31,320 nt of DNA from Anaerotignum sp. (GCA_020024265.1 JAHHTW010000025.1:1-31320); one strand, 5' to 3'. Numbered from the stretch's first letter, positions 7,217-15,606 are shown. Program-made: numbers and translations. The notes: generated by a model from the sequence alone, not told the origin.

Positions 7217-7738
7217 ATGAATGCCATACAAAAATATTTTCAGTATCGCCAAAGTTTGATTGACCAATATCTCAAGGGTGATATGACAAAGCGAGAGTAT
7301 TTACAACGCAATTATGAAGCCGTTGTTTATGGGGATATCCGTCCGTTTCGCAATATGGACACTGTGGAAAAGGCATTGTTTAATTATCAATATTACAATG
7401 CGTTGGCAAAAGAGATGAAAACCATCAGTACCACAAAGGATATGGATGGCATACTCAAGCATGAGTATCAGGGACAAAGCAATTATTACTATAGCAAAAA
7501 AGATCGTGCAACCTTACAGATATTACGACTTTTGGATTATCGGGGTGTGGAAGCGTATTTTATCAAAATGCGCAGCAAATACCTCAAAGGAAAATTGTTT
7601 GAAATCGTCATTGCAGAGGAAAATATCATACTGCATTCTACCAGTACACAAATACTCAACTGCTTGAGAGATGAGATGGTATTTCAGGAAGGAAGTCGTA
7701 TTTCGCTGATTGATGAATATGTGAATCATAGATATTGA
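7217..7738 (+). CDS. DUF6648 family protein
   Basis: 173 residues from the chosen start. By memory it matches the clostridial DUF6648 family: the N-terminal RQSLIDQYLKGDMTKREYL, the central NYQYYNALAKEM and the C-terminal DRATLQILRLLDY, VEAYFIKM and SLIDEYVNHRY are characteristic. The function is unknown, and the protein is cytoplasmic and rich in Tyr and Lys. ATG at 7217 is preferred because AAGGGA lies about eight bases upstream. An in-frame ATG at 7190 adds nine residues but has no spaced ribosome site. It probably ends at the bidirectional terminator at 7876. Confidence 0.85.
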   Translation: MNAIQKYFQYRQSLIDQYLKGDMTKREYLQRNYEAVVYGDIRPFRNMDTVEKALFNYQYYNALAKEMKTISTTKDMDGILKHEYQGQSNYYYSKKDRATLQILRLLDYRGVEAYFIKMRSKYLKGKLFEIVIAEENIILHSTSTQILNCLRDEMVFQEGSRISLIDEYVNHRY

Positions 7739-7875
7739 ATCGGCATCATGGAATAGACAGACGGATTGCAAAAAATTGCTCCTGTATGCCGCTGTTATCA
7801 AAAAGAAAACAATCCCATTTCTGAAATCCTGCCATGAGAATATCGGATGGTAGAGCCAAAGGTTTATCAGACTGC

Positions 7876-7911
7876 AAAAAAAACATCGTCCCCTTGGACG
7901 ATGTTTTTTTT
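7876..7911. terminator. Bidirectional terminator between the DUF6648 gene and tRNA-Leu
   Basis: AACATCGTCC and GGACGATGTT form a perfect 10-bp stem with loop CCTT, flanked by A and T runs. It is placed to end tRNA-Leu(CAG) on the minus strand and the DUF6648 transcript on the plus strand. Confidence 0.92.
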
Positions 7912-7916
7912 AAGGA

Positions 7917-8001
7917 TGCGGATGACAGGACTTGAACCTGCACGGACGTAATGTCCACTAGAACCTGAATCTAGCGCGTCTGCCAATTCCGCCACATCCG
8001 C
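7917..8001 (-). tRNA. tRNA-Leu(CAG)
   Basis: 85 bases with acceptor GCGGATG/CATCCGC, D loop GGCGGAATTGGCAGAC, anticodon stem CTAGA/TCTAG with loop TTCAGGT (anticodon CAG), a long variable arm typical of class II tRNAs, and T loop GGTTCAAGTCC. It reads CTG codons. The discriminator is A and CCA is not encoded. Confidence 0.95.
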
Positions 8002-8022
8002 ATATCAAATGGTTGCCTAAAT

Positions 8023-8051
8023 AGAATACTATATATTATTTTTGTTGTCAA
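8023..8051 (-). promoter_or_regulatory. Promoter of tRNA-Leu(CAG)
   Basis: On the minus strand a perfect TTGACA, a 17-base AT-rich spacer and TATTCT, some 20 bases before the tRNA. This is a strong sigma-A-type promoter. Confidence 0.85.
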
Positions 8052-8088
8052 TACTTTTTTATGGAAAAATAAAAAATTGTATTGGAAA

Positions 8089-8122
8089 GCAAAACGCCTG
8101 TGTACATGCTGTGCCACAGGCG
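8089..8122 (-). terminator. Terminator of trmB
   Basis: On the minus strand CGCCTGTG and CACAGGCG form an 8-bp stem with a 12-base loop, followed by TTTTGCTTT. It lies 12 bases past the trmB stop. Confidence 0.75.
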
Positions 8123-8134
8123 CAAAAAGCAGTC

Positions 8135-8815
8135 TTATGCGTGTTCTGTGTGTTTCTTTTGTTCTGTTTTTGTGTTTTCTTCCATACCATATCGTGCTTC
8201 CAAGCGATAGATTGGCATACCCTGTGCAGAGAATTTTTCTTCGTACTCTGTCATGATGTTTTCTTTGTAATCGCTGTTGTGCAAATCCAAAGAGATTCTG
8301 GATAGCTGCCAATGGTCGGCGCAAAATTCATTGAGTGAAAATTCAAACAATCCACGATTATCCGTTTTGAAAAAGATTTCACCCTTTTCGCCGAATGCAT
8401 CACGATAGCTTTGCAAATATCCACGGTATGTCAAACGACGTTTATAGGTGCGTTTTTTGGGCCATGGATCACTGAAATTCAGATACAAACGTTGAAATTC
8501 GCCAACAGCAAAAAAATCAGTTAATTTTTTGGCATCATCCCATACAAAGGCAAGATTGGGCAGCTCCTGCTGTGTGCGGCGTGCCGCAACTGCCACGACA
8601 CTGAGATTGCGTTCAATGCCGACAAAATTGATGTTGGGGTAGGCTTGTGCATTCTTGCGCAGAAATCCCCCTTTGCCACAACCGATTTCTACGTAGATCG
8701 GGTTGTCATTGCCGAAGTGCTTTGCCCATTGTCCACGGTGGTTTTCGGCATCTTTCATCACATGGCTGTTTTGGGCAAGCTCTGTTTCTGCCCAAGGTTT
8801 TTTTCGTATTCTCAT
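8135..8815 (-). CDS. trmB: tRNA (guanine-N7-)-methyltransferase
   Basis: 226 residues. It methylates N7 of G46 in tRNA variable loops using SAM. The SAM-binding motif is VEIGCGKGGF (about 42-51). The family signature DPWPKKR is at 116-122, followed by RRLT, TDNRGLFEFSL and TEYEEKF, in the order known for bacterial TrmB. The C-terminal tail is Lys/Glu-rich and probably disordered. AAGGAG about nine bases upstream supports the ATG. It is a single gene with its own terminator. No convincing promoter was found, but two small hairpins lie upstream at 8861-8898. Confidence 0.96.
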   Translation of the reverse strand: MRIRKKPWAETELAQNSHVMKDAENHRGQWAKHFGNDNPIYVEIGCGKGGFLRKNAQAYPNINFVGIERNLSVVAVAARRTQQELPNLAFVWDDAKKLTDFFAVGEFQRLYLNFSDPWPKKRTYKRRLTYRGYLQSYRDAFGEKGEIFFKTDNRGLFEFSLNEFCADHWQLSRISLDLHNSDYKENIMTEYEEKFSAQGMPIYRLEARYGMEENTKTEQKKHTEHA

Positions 8816-8901
8816 TGTGATAGCTCCTTATGTATTCCGGTGTGAATCAAAACAGTCAAAATTTCCATATCTGCTGGAAATATGCTAGAGATAGCATACA
8901 C

Positions 8902-8932
8902 AAAAAAACGGATTTTTGCAATCCGTTTTTTT
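8902..8932 (-). terminator. Terminator of the polysaccharide deacetylase transcript
   Basis: AAACGGATT and AATCCGTTT form a stem flanked by A and T runs, about 20 bases past the stop of the minus-strand gene ending at 8954. Two further small hairpins, ATTTCCA/TGGAAAT and TATGCTA/TAGCATA, follow directly at 8861-8898. Confidence 0.85.
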
Positions 8933-8953
8933 GGTATAATCCATGAGATGTAG

Positions 8954-10423
8954 TTATTGGAAATAGGAATAACCATAAAGCTTGCCGTTTTCCGGTGTTT
9001 CGTTGTGGCGGTAGGTAATCATCTCTGTGACGGTAACCAGCTGGTAGCCATCTGCAATGAGCTGCGGAACAAGTGTTTCAATGGCTGCTGCCGTGCTGTC
9101 ATAAATGCCATGGAACAGAAGTACCTTGCCATCCAAATTGCCGGCTGCATTTACCTGATTTAATATGGCATTGGTATTGCGGCTTTTCCAGTCGAGTGTG
9201 TCGATCGACCATGTGACAATAGGCATGGAAATATTCTTTTCTACGGTAGCATTGGTGCTGCCGTAGGGTGGACGGAAGGAGCTGGGAGTAACACCGGCAA
9301 GGGCAAATGCTTGTGCAGTCTTTTCGACATCCTCCTGTATTTGTGCAGCGGTCATTTTTGCAAAATCCTTATGGTCATAGGAATGGCTGGCAACATCAGA
9401 ACCGCTTGCCGCCTCTCTTTTGACAACCTCCGGATGCTGTGCCACACGATAGCCGACATCATAGAATGTTGCAACAACACCATATTTTTCCAATACATCC
9501 AAAATGCGATTGGTCGCCGTGGGAGACGGACCGTCATCGAATGTCAGTGCCACCATTTTTTTGTTGGGATCAATGCCACGGGGATGGTTTTGTATGGTAT
9601 CGTCACATACGGCTGGCGGGCTTTGTGGGTCTGAGAGAAAATGTCCGGAAAATTCCTCCCTTGGAATGGCTACCGAAATGGCGCCATAGCTTTGTGGCAG
9701 TATTTTATACTGGTTCATATAAAATACAACGGCATCCTCTGTCAATGTAAAACGATCATAGATCGGGCTTTCCGGTGCCAGAGTGGTTTCGTAGTTGGTA
9801 TATAGATGCTCTGTCAGTGTAGATTGATTCTGGAAATATGAAATCAAATACGCAGAAGCAATCTGGCGATAGCTTTTATCACGGAAAATATCTGACGCAG
9901 TCAATTCCTTACCGCTTTGCAAATCGAACATACGGGGTGTCCAGTAAGCATATGTGGTATCGCTTTTATATTCCTGATAAAGGTCATGGAACGCCACACT
10001 CAGGATATGATCCTCTGTGAGGTTGGATGTGTAGGATAAAAACAATGCATACTGTTCTGATTTTTTATGTGCATTGGATTTGTTTCTTAGTTTTTCATAG
10101 TGTGAGATAAAAATATTTTTGCGTTCTTCTATGGCATCGGTGATATATGTATTGACAAACTGGTTGTCCGTAGAAGGATATTGCAGTGCAAATGTGAAAG
10201 GCTGATCATTTGAATTTTCGATTTTCTGCAATGACGTGCCGGCAGTTTGTTTCTCTGCAAAGGATGCAAAATAGGCATTGGCTTCGTTTGCAATCAAGTT
10301 TGCTTTTTTATCTGTCATCACGCTTGCAATGGCATATACGCAGCATGTAAGTACCAGTATCAATGTGAGTACGCTAAATATCACAAGAAATTTTCTTTTT
10401 TTGGGTTTCTTCCTTTGAAGCAT
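8954..10423 (-). CDS. Membrane-anchored polysaccharide deacetylase (PdaC-like)
   Basis: 489 residues. A basic N-terminus and one TM helix (about 12-33) anchor an outward-facing protein. Residues about 70-270 resemble the DUF4163/DUF3298 pair seen before the catalytic domain in Bacillus PdaC. The NodB domain follows: TFDDGPS at 294-300 (catalytic Asp and metal Asp), HSYDH (metal His pair), RPPYG, DTLDW and LFHG. These enzymes remove acetyl groups from peptidoglycan or other wall glycans, and the substrate is not readable. ATG at 10423 is chosen over longer in-frame starts because AAGGAGGAA lies seven bases upstream. The first 50 bases overlap the 3' end of the EFR1 gene in another frame, so the two are probably translationally coupled. 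The final motif LFHG differs from the usual LLHD/LIHD. Confidence 0.92.
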   Translation of the reverse strand: MLQRKKPKKRKFLVIFSVLTLILVLTCCVYAIASVMTDKKANLIANEANAYFASFAEKQTAGTSLQKIENSNDQPFTFALQYPSTDNQFVNTYITDAIEERKNIFISHYEKLRNKSNAHKKSEQYALFLSYTSNLTEDHILSVAFHDLYQEYKSDTTYAYWTPRMFDLQSGKELTASDIFRDKSYRQIASAYLISYFQNQSTLTEHLYTNYETTLAPESPIYDRFTLTEDAVVFYMNQYKILPQSYGAISVAIPREEFSGHFLSDPQSPPAVCDDTIQNHPRGIDPNKKMVALTFDDGPSPTATNRILDVLEKYGVVATFYDVGYRVAQHPEVVKREAASGSDVASHSYDHKDFAKMTAAQIQEDVEKTAQAFALAGVTPSSFRPPYGSTNATVEKNISMPIVTWSIDTLDWKSRNTNAILNQVNAAGNLDGKVLLFHGIYDSTAAAIETLVPQLIADGYQLVTVTEMITYRHNETPENGKLYGYSYFQ

Positions 10424-11210
10424 AAAGTTCCTCCTTGTTTTTGCGATAATCCGGATGTAAATAACGTCCTTTGTCATGCGTTTTTCTGCCGCATTGTATC
10501 GCATGGGCAGGACATTGTTGTAAACACGCCATACACTTGGTACAGTGTGTATCAGTCCAGTCAGGTTTTTGATTTTTTGTCATGGAAATGCAGCCGATGG
10601 GACAGATATCTGCACAATGCCCGCAGCCGATACAGCTTTCTTCTGCATAAAATGGCTTTGTACTGGTAGCAAAGCGACGAAAACAGGGATGGATGACATT
10701 GCTCAAAAAGGCGCTGCATTTTCCTTTTTTCACACGGAAAAATTGTTTTCGTTCCAGCTTTACCGCATGCACAATCCGCTGTATGATTTCTTCGGCACAT
10801 TGCAATATCTCATTACATTCTGTTTCCTGAGGGGCTGGAAACAATACGGCGTAATTGTCTGGCATCATAACGGAATATCCGCTGTTCAGATGCAGATTTT
10901 GGTCACGTAGGCAGGCATCAAAAATAGACATGCCTTCGCCTGCGGACTGTCCGCAGGTACAAATTGCGTATATGTATAAATCCTCCGGAACGTACAGCTC
11001 CAAATGGCGTACAAAGTCTTCGACGATTTCGGGCGGCGCCCATGCATGTATGGGAAATACAAAGCCAAGCTTTTCATTGGGTGCGATGGTATAGGCATAT
11101 GCATGATTGCGTATGGCTTTGCCAATATCCACCATTGATTCCCCCAAAGCTTCGGAAAGCCTGCGTGCAACATGATAAGAGTTTCCGCTGGCGGAAAAAT
11201 AAAATATCAT
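10374..11210 (-). CDS. EFR1 family ferredoxin (flavodoxin-like domain plus two 4Fe-4S clusters)
   Basis: 278 residues. The N-terminal flavodoxin-like fold starts MIFYFSASGNSYHVAR, with the FMN phosphate loop SASGNS. The C-terminal bacterial ferredoxin module has CIGCGHCADICP (Cys 193, 196, 199, 203) and CTKCMACLQQCP (Cys 223, 226, 229, 233). This layout is that of the EFR1 family of anaerobe electron carriers, whose partners are mostly unknown. ATG at 11210 follows GAGGAGG with nine-base spacing; an upstream in-frame start lacks this. It overlaps the deacetylase gene downstream by 50 bases, and its last codons contain that gene's ribosome site. Why a redox carrier and a wall deacetylase share a transcript is unclear. 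Confidence 0.92.
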   Translation of the reverse strand: MIFYFSASGNSYHVARRLSEALGESMVDIGKAIRNHAYAYTIAPNEKLGFVFPIHAWAPPEIVEDFVRHLELYVPEDLYIYAICTCGQSAGEGMSIFDACLRDQNLHLNSGYSVMMPDNYAVLFPAPQETECNEILQCAEEIIQRIVHAVKLERKQFFRVKKGKCSAFLSNVIHPCFRRFATSTKPFYAEESCIGCGHCADICPIGCISMTKNQKPDWTDTHCTKCMACLQQCPAHAIQCGRKTHDKGRYLHPDYRKNKEELYASKEETQKKKISCDI

Positions 11211-11615
11211 ACTGGCATACCTCCTCTTTGATGCTCCATGATACAATTATGACAAAAAAATATTTCTATCATAGAATAGCATATTTTATCCTATAGATGT
11301 TGTCGAATTTATTAAGATTTTTTGTTTTTTTGTAATAAAAATATGTAAAATATGGAAATTTCTTCAGATGCCGTTTTTTGGGGGGGAACCTGTATAGATA
11401 GCCCATACAAAATATTTTGTTGCTCAGGCGATGGGCAATAGAATATTCTGCAAAGCTTATAGGGAAAAATCCCGCTCTTTCTATGATATGAGGGAGTATG
11501 TAAAGAAAGAAAAAAATTTTTCGATTTTTTGGAACTTTTGAAAATATGCTGCGTCTTATGATACATCAGTAAGCAAATCAAAGAATGAAGGTATATTTTT
11601 TAGGAGGAAACAAGT
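11211..11615. other. 405-base intergenic region between divergent genes
   Basis: AT-rich spacer between EFR1 (minus) and the secreted protein gene (plus). No RNA gene, strong hairpin or credible ORF was seen. A run of seven G follows a T-run near 11376-11388. A TATGAT near 11560 could be a -10 for the plus gene, but no well-spaced -35 was found. No convincing minus-strand promoter was found either. Confidence 0.5.
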
Positions 11616-12590
11616 ATGAAAAAGAATATTGGTAAATTTCTCGCAGTATCCATGGCGTTTGCAGTGGTGAGCAGTACGGCTGCATTTGCAGCAAAGACAG
11701 CAGATCCTGCTGCAACAGTCACAGAAGAAAAGGATGAAACACAGGTGGATTCATATGATACAAGTAAGGACAATGATGAAAATGCAGATGCTGCATACAT
11801 CCATACCACAGGTAAAATCATAGAAATCAGTCCTGATGAAAAAGGCAACAAAATCGTTACCATTGAAAATGAACAAGGCGGCTTGCGTTTTGTGGTAGCA
11901 CCCACCACAGTTTTGGTAGACCGTCAAAGCAATGCACAGGTGGCAGCAGATCAGCTGAAGGATGGTATGGAGGTTTTTGTGGTATATGAGGAAAATGCAC
12001 CAATGGGCATGAGCATGCCTCCTTACTTAGGTCAGGTAGCAGCAGTGGTAACAAATACAGACAAGGGCAATGTTTCCGTTGGTCTGTTCAATGACGAGCT
12101 GGTAAACGAAGCGGAAAAATTGCAGCTGAACATCGACGAAAAAACACCCATACGGACCACACTTGGTACAAAAAGCATTTTGGGTGCGGAGGATGTCAAA
12201 AATCAAACAGCGGTGGTATTCTATGATATGACGACAAGAAGTATTCCTGCACAGACCGCTCCTTCTATGGTACTGCTGATACAGACGCAGATGCAAACCG
12301 AAGACGTGGAAAAAGAAGCGGATACAGAGAGCATGGTGGATGCAAAAGAAGCAAAGGCGCCTGAAATGGTAAGCCTGCGTGATGCAGCAAAAGAAAAAGG
12401 TTACACCGTTGTATGGCAGGGCAAAAATCAGCCTGTTTTGGTAAGTAAGGGTGATGTAAAAGCAGAAATCAGCTTAGGCAGTGTATCCTATACCGTTGAT
12501 GGCAAAACAACACTGACCGCTCAGGCGCAAGCCGTACTGAAGGATGGCAAAATGTGCGTATCCGCAGACGTAATTGCAAACCTGAAATAA
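11616..12590 (+). CDS. Secreted copper-amine-oxidase-N-like domain protein
   Basis: 324 residues. The signal peptide is residues 1-25 (ends AAFA). An acidic linker follows (about 30-60). The first domain (about 61-150) starts HTTGKIIEI and contains IVTIENEQGG and LKDGMEVFVVY, resembling small beta domains found before PF07833 domains in clostridial proteins. A second domain (about 250-324) has MVSLRDAAKEKGYTVVW and KMCVSADVIANL, like a PF07833 unit. The VSLRD block is shared with the repeat protein at 353-1273, suggesting distant paralogy. No cell-wall anchor motif is present. AGGAGG eight bases upstream sets the ATG. The role is unknown; this domain class is usually structural in the cell envelope. 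Confidence 0.88.
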   Translation: MKKNIGKFLAVSMAFAVVSSTAAFAAKTADPAATVTEEKDETQVDSYDTSKDNDENADAAYIHTTGKIIEISPDEKGNKIVTIENEQGGLRFVVAPTTVLVDRQSNAQVAADQLKDGMEVFVVYEENAPMGMSMPPYLGQVAAVVTNTDKGNVSVGLFNDELVNEAEKLQLNIDEKTPIRTTLGTKSILGAEDVKNQTAVVFYDMTTRSIPAQTAPSMVLLIQTQMQTEDVEKEADTESMVDAKEAKAPEMVSLRDAAKEKGYTVVWQGKNQPVLVSKGDVKAEISLGSVSYTVDGKTTLTAQAQAVLKDGKMCVSADVIANLK

Positions 12591-12694
12591 TCAAAACCCC
12601 TATATAGCCCACAAGACATGTACATGCAGCCAAAGGCTGCGGTAGGGCAGGAACAAACAAATATTGTTTCAACAAAACCCCTTTTCAAATGCCG

Positions 12695-12738
12695 AAATGC
12701 CCCATTTTGTACGATTCGTACAAAAATGGGGCATTTTT
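12695..12738 (+). terminator. Terminator of the secreted protein gene, facing hpt
   Basis: AAATGCCCCATTTTGTA and its complement TACAAAAATGGGGCATTT form a long hairpin with one extra base, followed by six T on the plus strand. It lies between convergent genes. The minus side has a weaker T-run, so use by the hpt transcript is possible but less certain. Confidence 0.85.
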
Positions 12739-12779
12739 TCAAATTGTATCAGGTTGTATGGTTGCGGAATACCAAAGGA

Positions 12780-13310
12780 TTAGTTTTCGTCAAAATGGAC
12801 TTCGCCAATATAATTTAAATTGCGGTATCTCTGCGCATAGTCCATGCCATAGCCTACCACAAAGGCATCCGGAATGGTAAAGCCGATATACTCTGTTGGT
12901 ACTTCTGCAACACGGCGATCCGGCTTATCCAGCAGTGTACAAATCTTAAATGTTTTTGGGCCACGCTGCAAGAGCAGTTTACGCAGCTTGCTCAGTGTAC
13001 GCCCACTATCAATAATGTCCTCTACCAGTAATACATTTTTGCCGGTAATTTCCTCATCCAAGTCACGCAGGATTTTGATATGCCCGCTGCTTTCTGTGCT
13101 GTTTCCGTAGCTGGATACTTCCATAAAATTCAGTGTTACCGGCATAGTCAGACGCTTTGCAAGCTCTACCATGGTCACTACGCCCCCCTTGAGTACACAA
13201 ACCACTTCTACAGGCTCACCATGAAAATCACGATTGATTTCATCAGCAAGCTCGTCCAGACGCTTTTCAATTGCTTCTGCGGAAATCATGACTTCTACTC
13301 TTTCTTTCAT
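12780..13310 (-). CDS. hpt: Hypoxanthine phosphoribosyltransferase
   Basis: 176 residues. Purine salvage: converts hypoxanthine (and usually guanine) with PRPP to IMP/GMP. The PRPP-binding signature VEDIIDSGRT is at 96-105, the KGG loop at 41-43, SSYGNST at about 67-72, and the base-binding region FVVGYGMDY near the C-terminus. ATG at 13310 follows GGAGGAG; a longer in-frame extension runs into tilS and is unlikely. The tilS stop lies five bases upstream, giving a tight tilS-hpt operon as in other Firmicutes, where ftsH normally follows. Here ftsH is absent downstream. Confidence 0.96.
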   Translation of the reverse strand: MKERVEVMISAEAIEKRLDELADEINRDFHGEPVEVVCVLKGGVVTMVELAKRLTMPVTLNFMEVSSYGNSTESSGHIKILRDLDEEITGKNVLLVEDIIDSGRTLSKLRKLLLQRGPKTFKICTLLDKPDRRVAEVPTEYIGFTIPDAFVVGYGMDYAQRYRNLNYIGEVHFDEN

Positions 13311-13315
13311 TGTGT

Positions 13316-14671
13316 TTACTCCTCCATTGTTTTCATATACAAATATCTCTTTGTTGCAGCATCGGGTAAGAAGGCTGTCGATATCTGCCTGCCGTAGATC
13401 CATACAATTTCATTGCCGCAGGCAATCAACGGCAGCTGCTGACGCAGCTGGTATGGAATTTTTTCATCAATCCAGAGCTTTTTTAATTTCTTTGTGCCAC
13501 CGGATAATTTGATGAAATCCCCGGCATTTCTGGTACGACAGGTCAGTTCTTCTGTTATTTTATCATAATCCAAGACGGTCGTACAGCAATCAGCGGCAAT
13601 TTCCGCATTTTTTTTGTCTGTCAATATCAGAGAAATGGATAAACCGGCTTCTTTGATCTGGGTGGTTGTGCCAACAGTCAGGGGATAACAGAATTTGTGT
13701 TCCGTTTTCTGCTGTTTGGCTGTAAAAATCAGTGTGTCATAACTGCGTGTCACACAAAGATGATTGGGCAGATGCAATGTTTTGCCGCTTTGCTTTTCCA
13801 GCAAGCCGTAAACAGCGGAAAGATGCGTCTGAGAGATATTATGCAGCGTATGTACCTGTGCAATGGCAAGGCGCAGTACCCGCATACATAAAGCCGGATG
13901 GAGTGCGGAAAGTGCCGTGCAGGAAAGAACGGTTTCTTCTGCCGGCAGCTGTGCCTGCTGGAGCGCAAGCTTTGCCTGTTGCTGCATAAAATCGTTTTCG
14001 AGCGCAAGCTGTGCGGCAGTCTGTGCCAAATGCGATGTACTGCCCTGATGTACCTGCTCCAAAAGCGGCAATACCTGATGCCGCAGACGGTTGCGTGTAT
14101 AGTGTATGTCAAAATTGGTGCTGTCCTGCCGAAAGTCCAGATGGTTTTCTTTGCAGTATGCTTCGATCTGCGCACGACTGCAAAACAGGAGTGGACGGAT
14201 GATGTTTCCACGAATCGGCAAAATGCCGGTTAGCCCATCGAGTCCCGTACCACGACAAAGGCGCATCAGCAGTGTTTCTGCCTGATCGCCTATATGATGT
14301 GCAACGGCAATTTTGCCATCATTGCCTGCGATTTGCTGTAGGATTTCATAGCGCAGCAGCCTGCCGGTTTCTTCTTCCCCCATACCACGCTGTTTGGCTT
14401 CATAGGGTACATTTACATGACGCACAACAAATGGTATGCCAAGATTTTCCGTAAAGCGGTGGCAGAAGCATGCATCTGCATCCGCTTGTGCACCACGAAT
14501 CCCGTGATGTACATGTACAGCCGTAAGGCGAAGCTGCATGCTTTGGGCAAGCTGCCATAGGATATGTGTCAGTGCAATGGAATCAGCGCCACCGGACAGA
14601 CCGATGACAACAGGCGTGCCTTCTTCCAGCATGGCATATTTCTGTATGGTGTGTTTGACTGTTTTGAGCAT
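13316..14671 (-). CDS. tilS: tRNA(Ile)-lysidine synthetase
   Basis: 451 residues. It adds lysine to C34 of tRNA-Ile(CAU), changing codon recognition to AUA; essential in most bacteria. The N-terminal PP-loop ATPase motif SGGADS is at 26-31 with VHVHHGIRG at about 52-60, then AVAHHIGDQAETLLMRLCRGTG and RPLL. The linker and C-terminal substrate-binding domain follow (TRNAGDFI, KKLKKLWIDEKIP, IACGNEIVWIYG). AGGAGGG ten bases upstream supports the ATG. It is the first gene of the tilS-hpt operon, driven by the promoter at 14704-14732. Confidence 0.96.
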   Translation of the reverse strand: MLKTVKHTIQKYAMLEEGTPVVIGLSGGADSIALTHILWQLAQSMQLRLTAVHVHHGIRGAQADADACFCHRFTENLGIPFVVRHVNVPYEAKQRGMGEEETGRLLRYEILQQIAGNDGKIAVAHHIGDQAETLLMRLCRGTGLDGLTGILPIRGNIIRPLLFCSRAQIEAYCKENHLDFRQDSTNFDIHYTRNRLRHQVLPLLEQVHQGSTSHLAQTAAQLALENDFMQQQAKLALQQAQLPAEETVLSCTALSALHPALCMRVLRLAIAQVHTLHNISQTHLSAVYGLLEKQSGKTLHLPNHLCVTRSYDTLIFTAKQQKTEHKFCYPLTVGTTTQIKEAGLSISLILTDKKNAEIAADCCTTVLDYDKITEELTCRTRNAGDFIKLSGGTKKLKKLWIDEKIPYQLRQQLPLIACGNEIVWIYGRQISTAFLPDAATKRYLYMKTMEE

Positions 14672-14703
14672 ATCCCAAACCCTCCTGATTGATTTATGAA
14701 CAA

Positions 14704-14732
14704 ACTGTACACGAAAAAAGAGGATGCGTCAA
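14704..14732 (-). promoter_or_regulatory. Promoter of tilS-hpt
   Basis: On the minus strand TTGACG, 17 bases, TACAGT, with the ATG about 33 bases downstream of the -10. Upstream of it lie a 14-base palindrome GCTTTTGCAAAAGC (14825-14838) and a 9-bp hairpin GCGGCATTG/CAATGCCGC (14845-14865). Confidence 0.8.
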
Positions 14733-14866
14733 GGCTTTGCATAAGGGGCTTGTCCCTGACAGGGCAAAGCGTTCCATGGTTTTATCCGCACCCGCTTTTG
14801 CTCTTGTGCGTCTTGCTGTGGCAAGCTTTTGCAAAAGCCCGTGTGCGGCATTGGGGCAATGCCGCA

Positions 14867-14896
14867 TAAAAAAGAGGATGCTGACAACATCCTCTC
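14867..14896 (-). terminator. Terminator of the universal-stress-like gene
   Basis: On the minus strand AGAGGATG, a 7-base loop and CATCCTCT, followed by six T. It lies 20 bases after the stop at 14915, separating that gene from tilS. Confidence 0.88.
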
Positions 14897-14914
14897 TGTT
14901 ACATTGCTATATGG

Positions 14915-15316
14915 TTATGCCATACGGATTTGTGTAGACGGATCGGGCAGCAGCTCTACCAAATGCTGCCAGATTTCCTTCCACATATTGCGTTTTGCTT
15001 CGGGTTCTGCAATCAGCTGTGTGATGCCGTGTTTTTTGGTGAACTGCTCGATGTAGAGCGCCGTATTTTCCTTGCAGCAAAAACTCAGCTCCGCACCATA
15101 TTTTTTGCAGTGATCCATCAGCTCCTGCAATGCCATAAGACGCTCTGTGTTGGCAGAGAGTGTTTTGTCCTGTGTGACGTATAAAATATGGCAGGGTTCG
15201 TTCTGCACAGATAAAATTGCCTCTGCAAAGCGTACAGAGTCCTTGCCCGCACTGACGAGTATCATTGTTTTTTCTTTTTTGCTTTGCTTTTCAGCAGCGG
15301 TATGCTTCTTTTTCAT
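14915..15316 (-). CDS. Universal stress protein-like (KdpD-type USP fold)
   Basis: 133 residues. After a Lys-rich N-terminus (about 1-17), MILVSAGKDSVRFAEA starts a UspA-like alpha/beta domain. The pattern ERLMALQELMDHCKKYGAELSFCC followed by YIEQFTKKHGITQLI resembles the USP domain found in KdpD sensors. The usual ATP-binding GxxGxxG(S/T) motif is not evident, so nucleotide binding is doubtful. ATG at 15316 has GGAG nine bases upstream; an in-frame TTG at 15325 is too close to that site. It is a single gene with its own terminator. The role is not known; family members act in stress or as domain modules. Confidence 0.65.
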   Translation of the reverse strand: MKKKHTAAEKQSKKEKTMILVSAGKDSVRFAEAILSVQNEPCHILYVTQDKTLSANTERLMALQELMDHCKKYGAELSFCCKENTALYIEQFTKKHGITQLIAEPEAKRNMWKEIWQHLVELLPDPSTQIRMA

Positions 15317-15339
15317 AAAAGCCAATCTCCTTTATACAT

Positions 15340-15480
15340 TGATACGTATATACATATACATGAATGGTATGCGATATATGACCCATACGCCCTGCGCCCA
15401 AGAGGGATGCAAGGCGGGGCTCTCCTATTTTGTATTCCGATGCAATATCTCCCCAATATGCTATGGTAATAGTATACGGC
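15340..15480 (-). other. Intergenic block with GC-rich core upstream of the USP-like gene
   Basis: Positions 15317-15669 hold no gene. The USP-side half has alternating TATA/CATA stretches (15340-15362) and a GC-rich core (15388-15420) containing GCCCTGCGCC and GGCGGGGC, able to fold on itself, set in AT-rich DNA. The ftsH-side half (15490-15660) is AT-rich and carries the ftsH promoter. The GC-rich core differs sharply in composition from its surroundings and may be a dispersed repeat. Confidence 0.4.
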
Positions 15481-15577
15481 AGACTTTTTAGGAAATTGCG
15501 AGTTTTCTCTTAATTCTTTCTTAAATTTCGGGCAAAGAAAATGACTGTTTTTGATAAAATGTTTTATAAAACAAGAA

Positions 15578-15606
15578 TTGCCTTTTTTTTTAAGTTGTGA
15601 TAGAAT
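15578..15606 (+). promoter_or_regulatory. Promoter of ftsH (second copy)
   Basis: TTGCCT, 17 bases including an eight-T run, then TAGAAT. The predicted start is near 15613, about 57 bases ahead of the TTG start codon. Confidence 0.7.

Noticed and set aside
11312..11581. 89-codon minus-strand frame in the EFR1/secreted-protein spacer.
   Set aside because: AT-rich low-complexity translation with no ribosome site.
14689..14937. Plus-strand frame between tilS and the USP-like gene.
   Set aside because: It crosses the tilS promoter, two palindromes and a terminator on the other strand, with no ribosome site.
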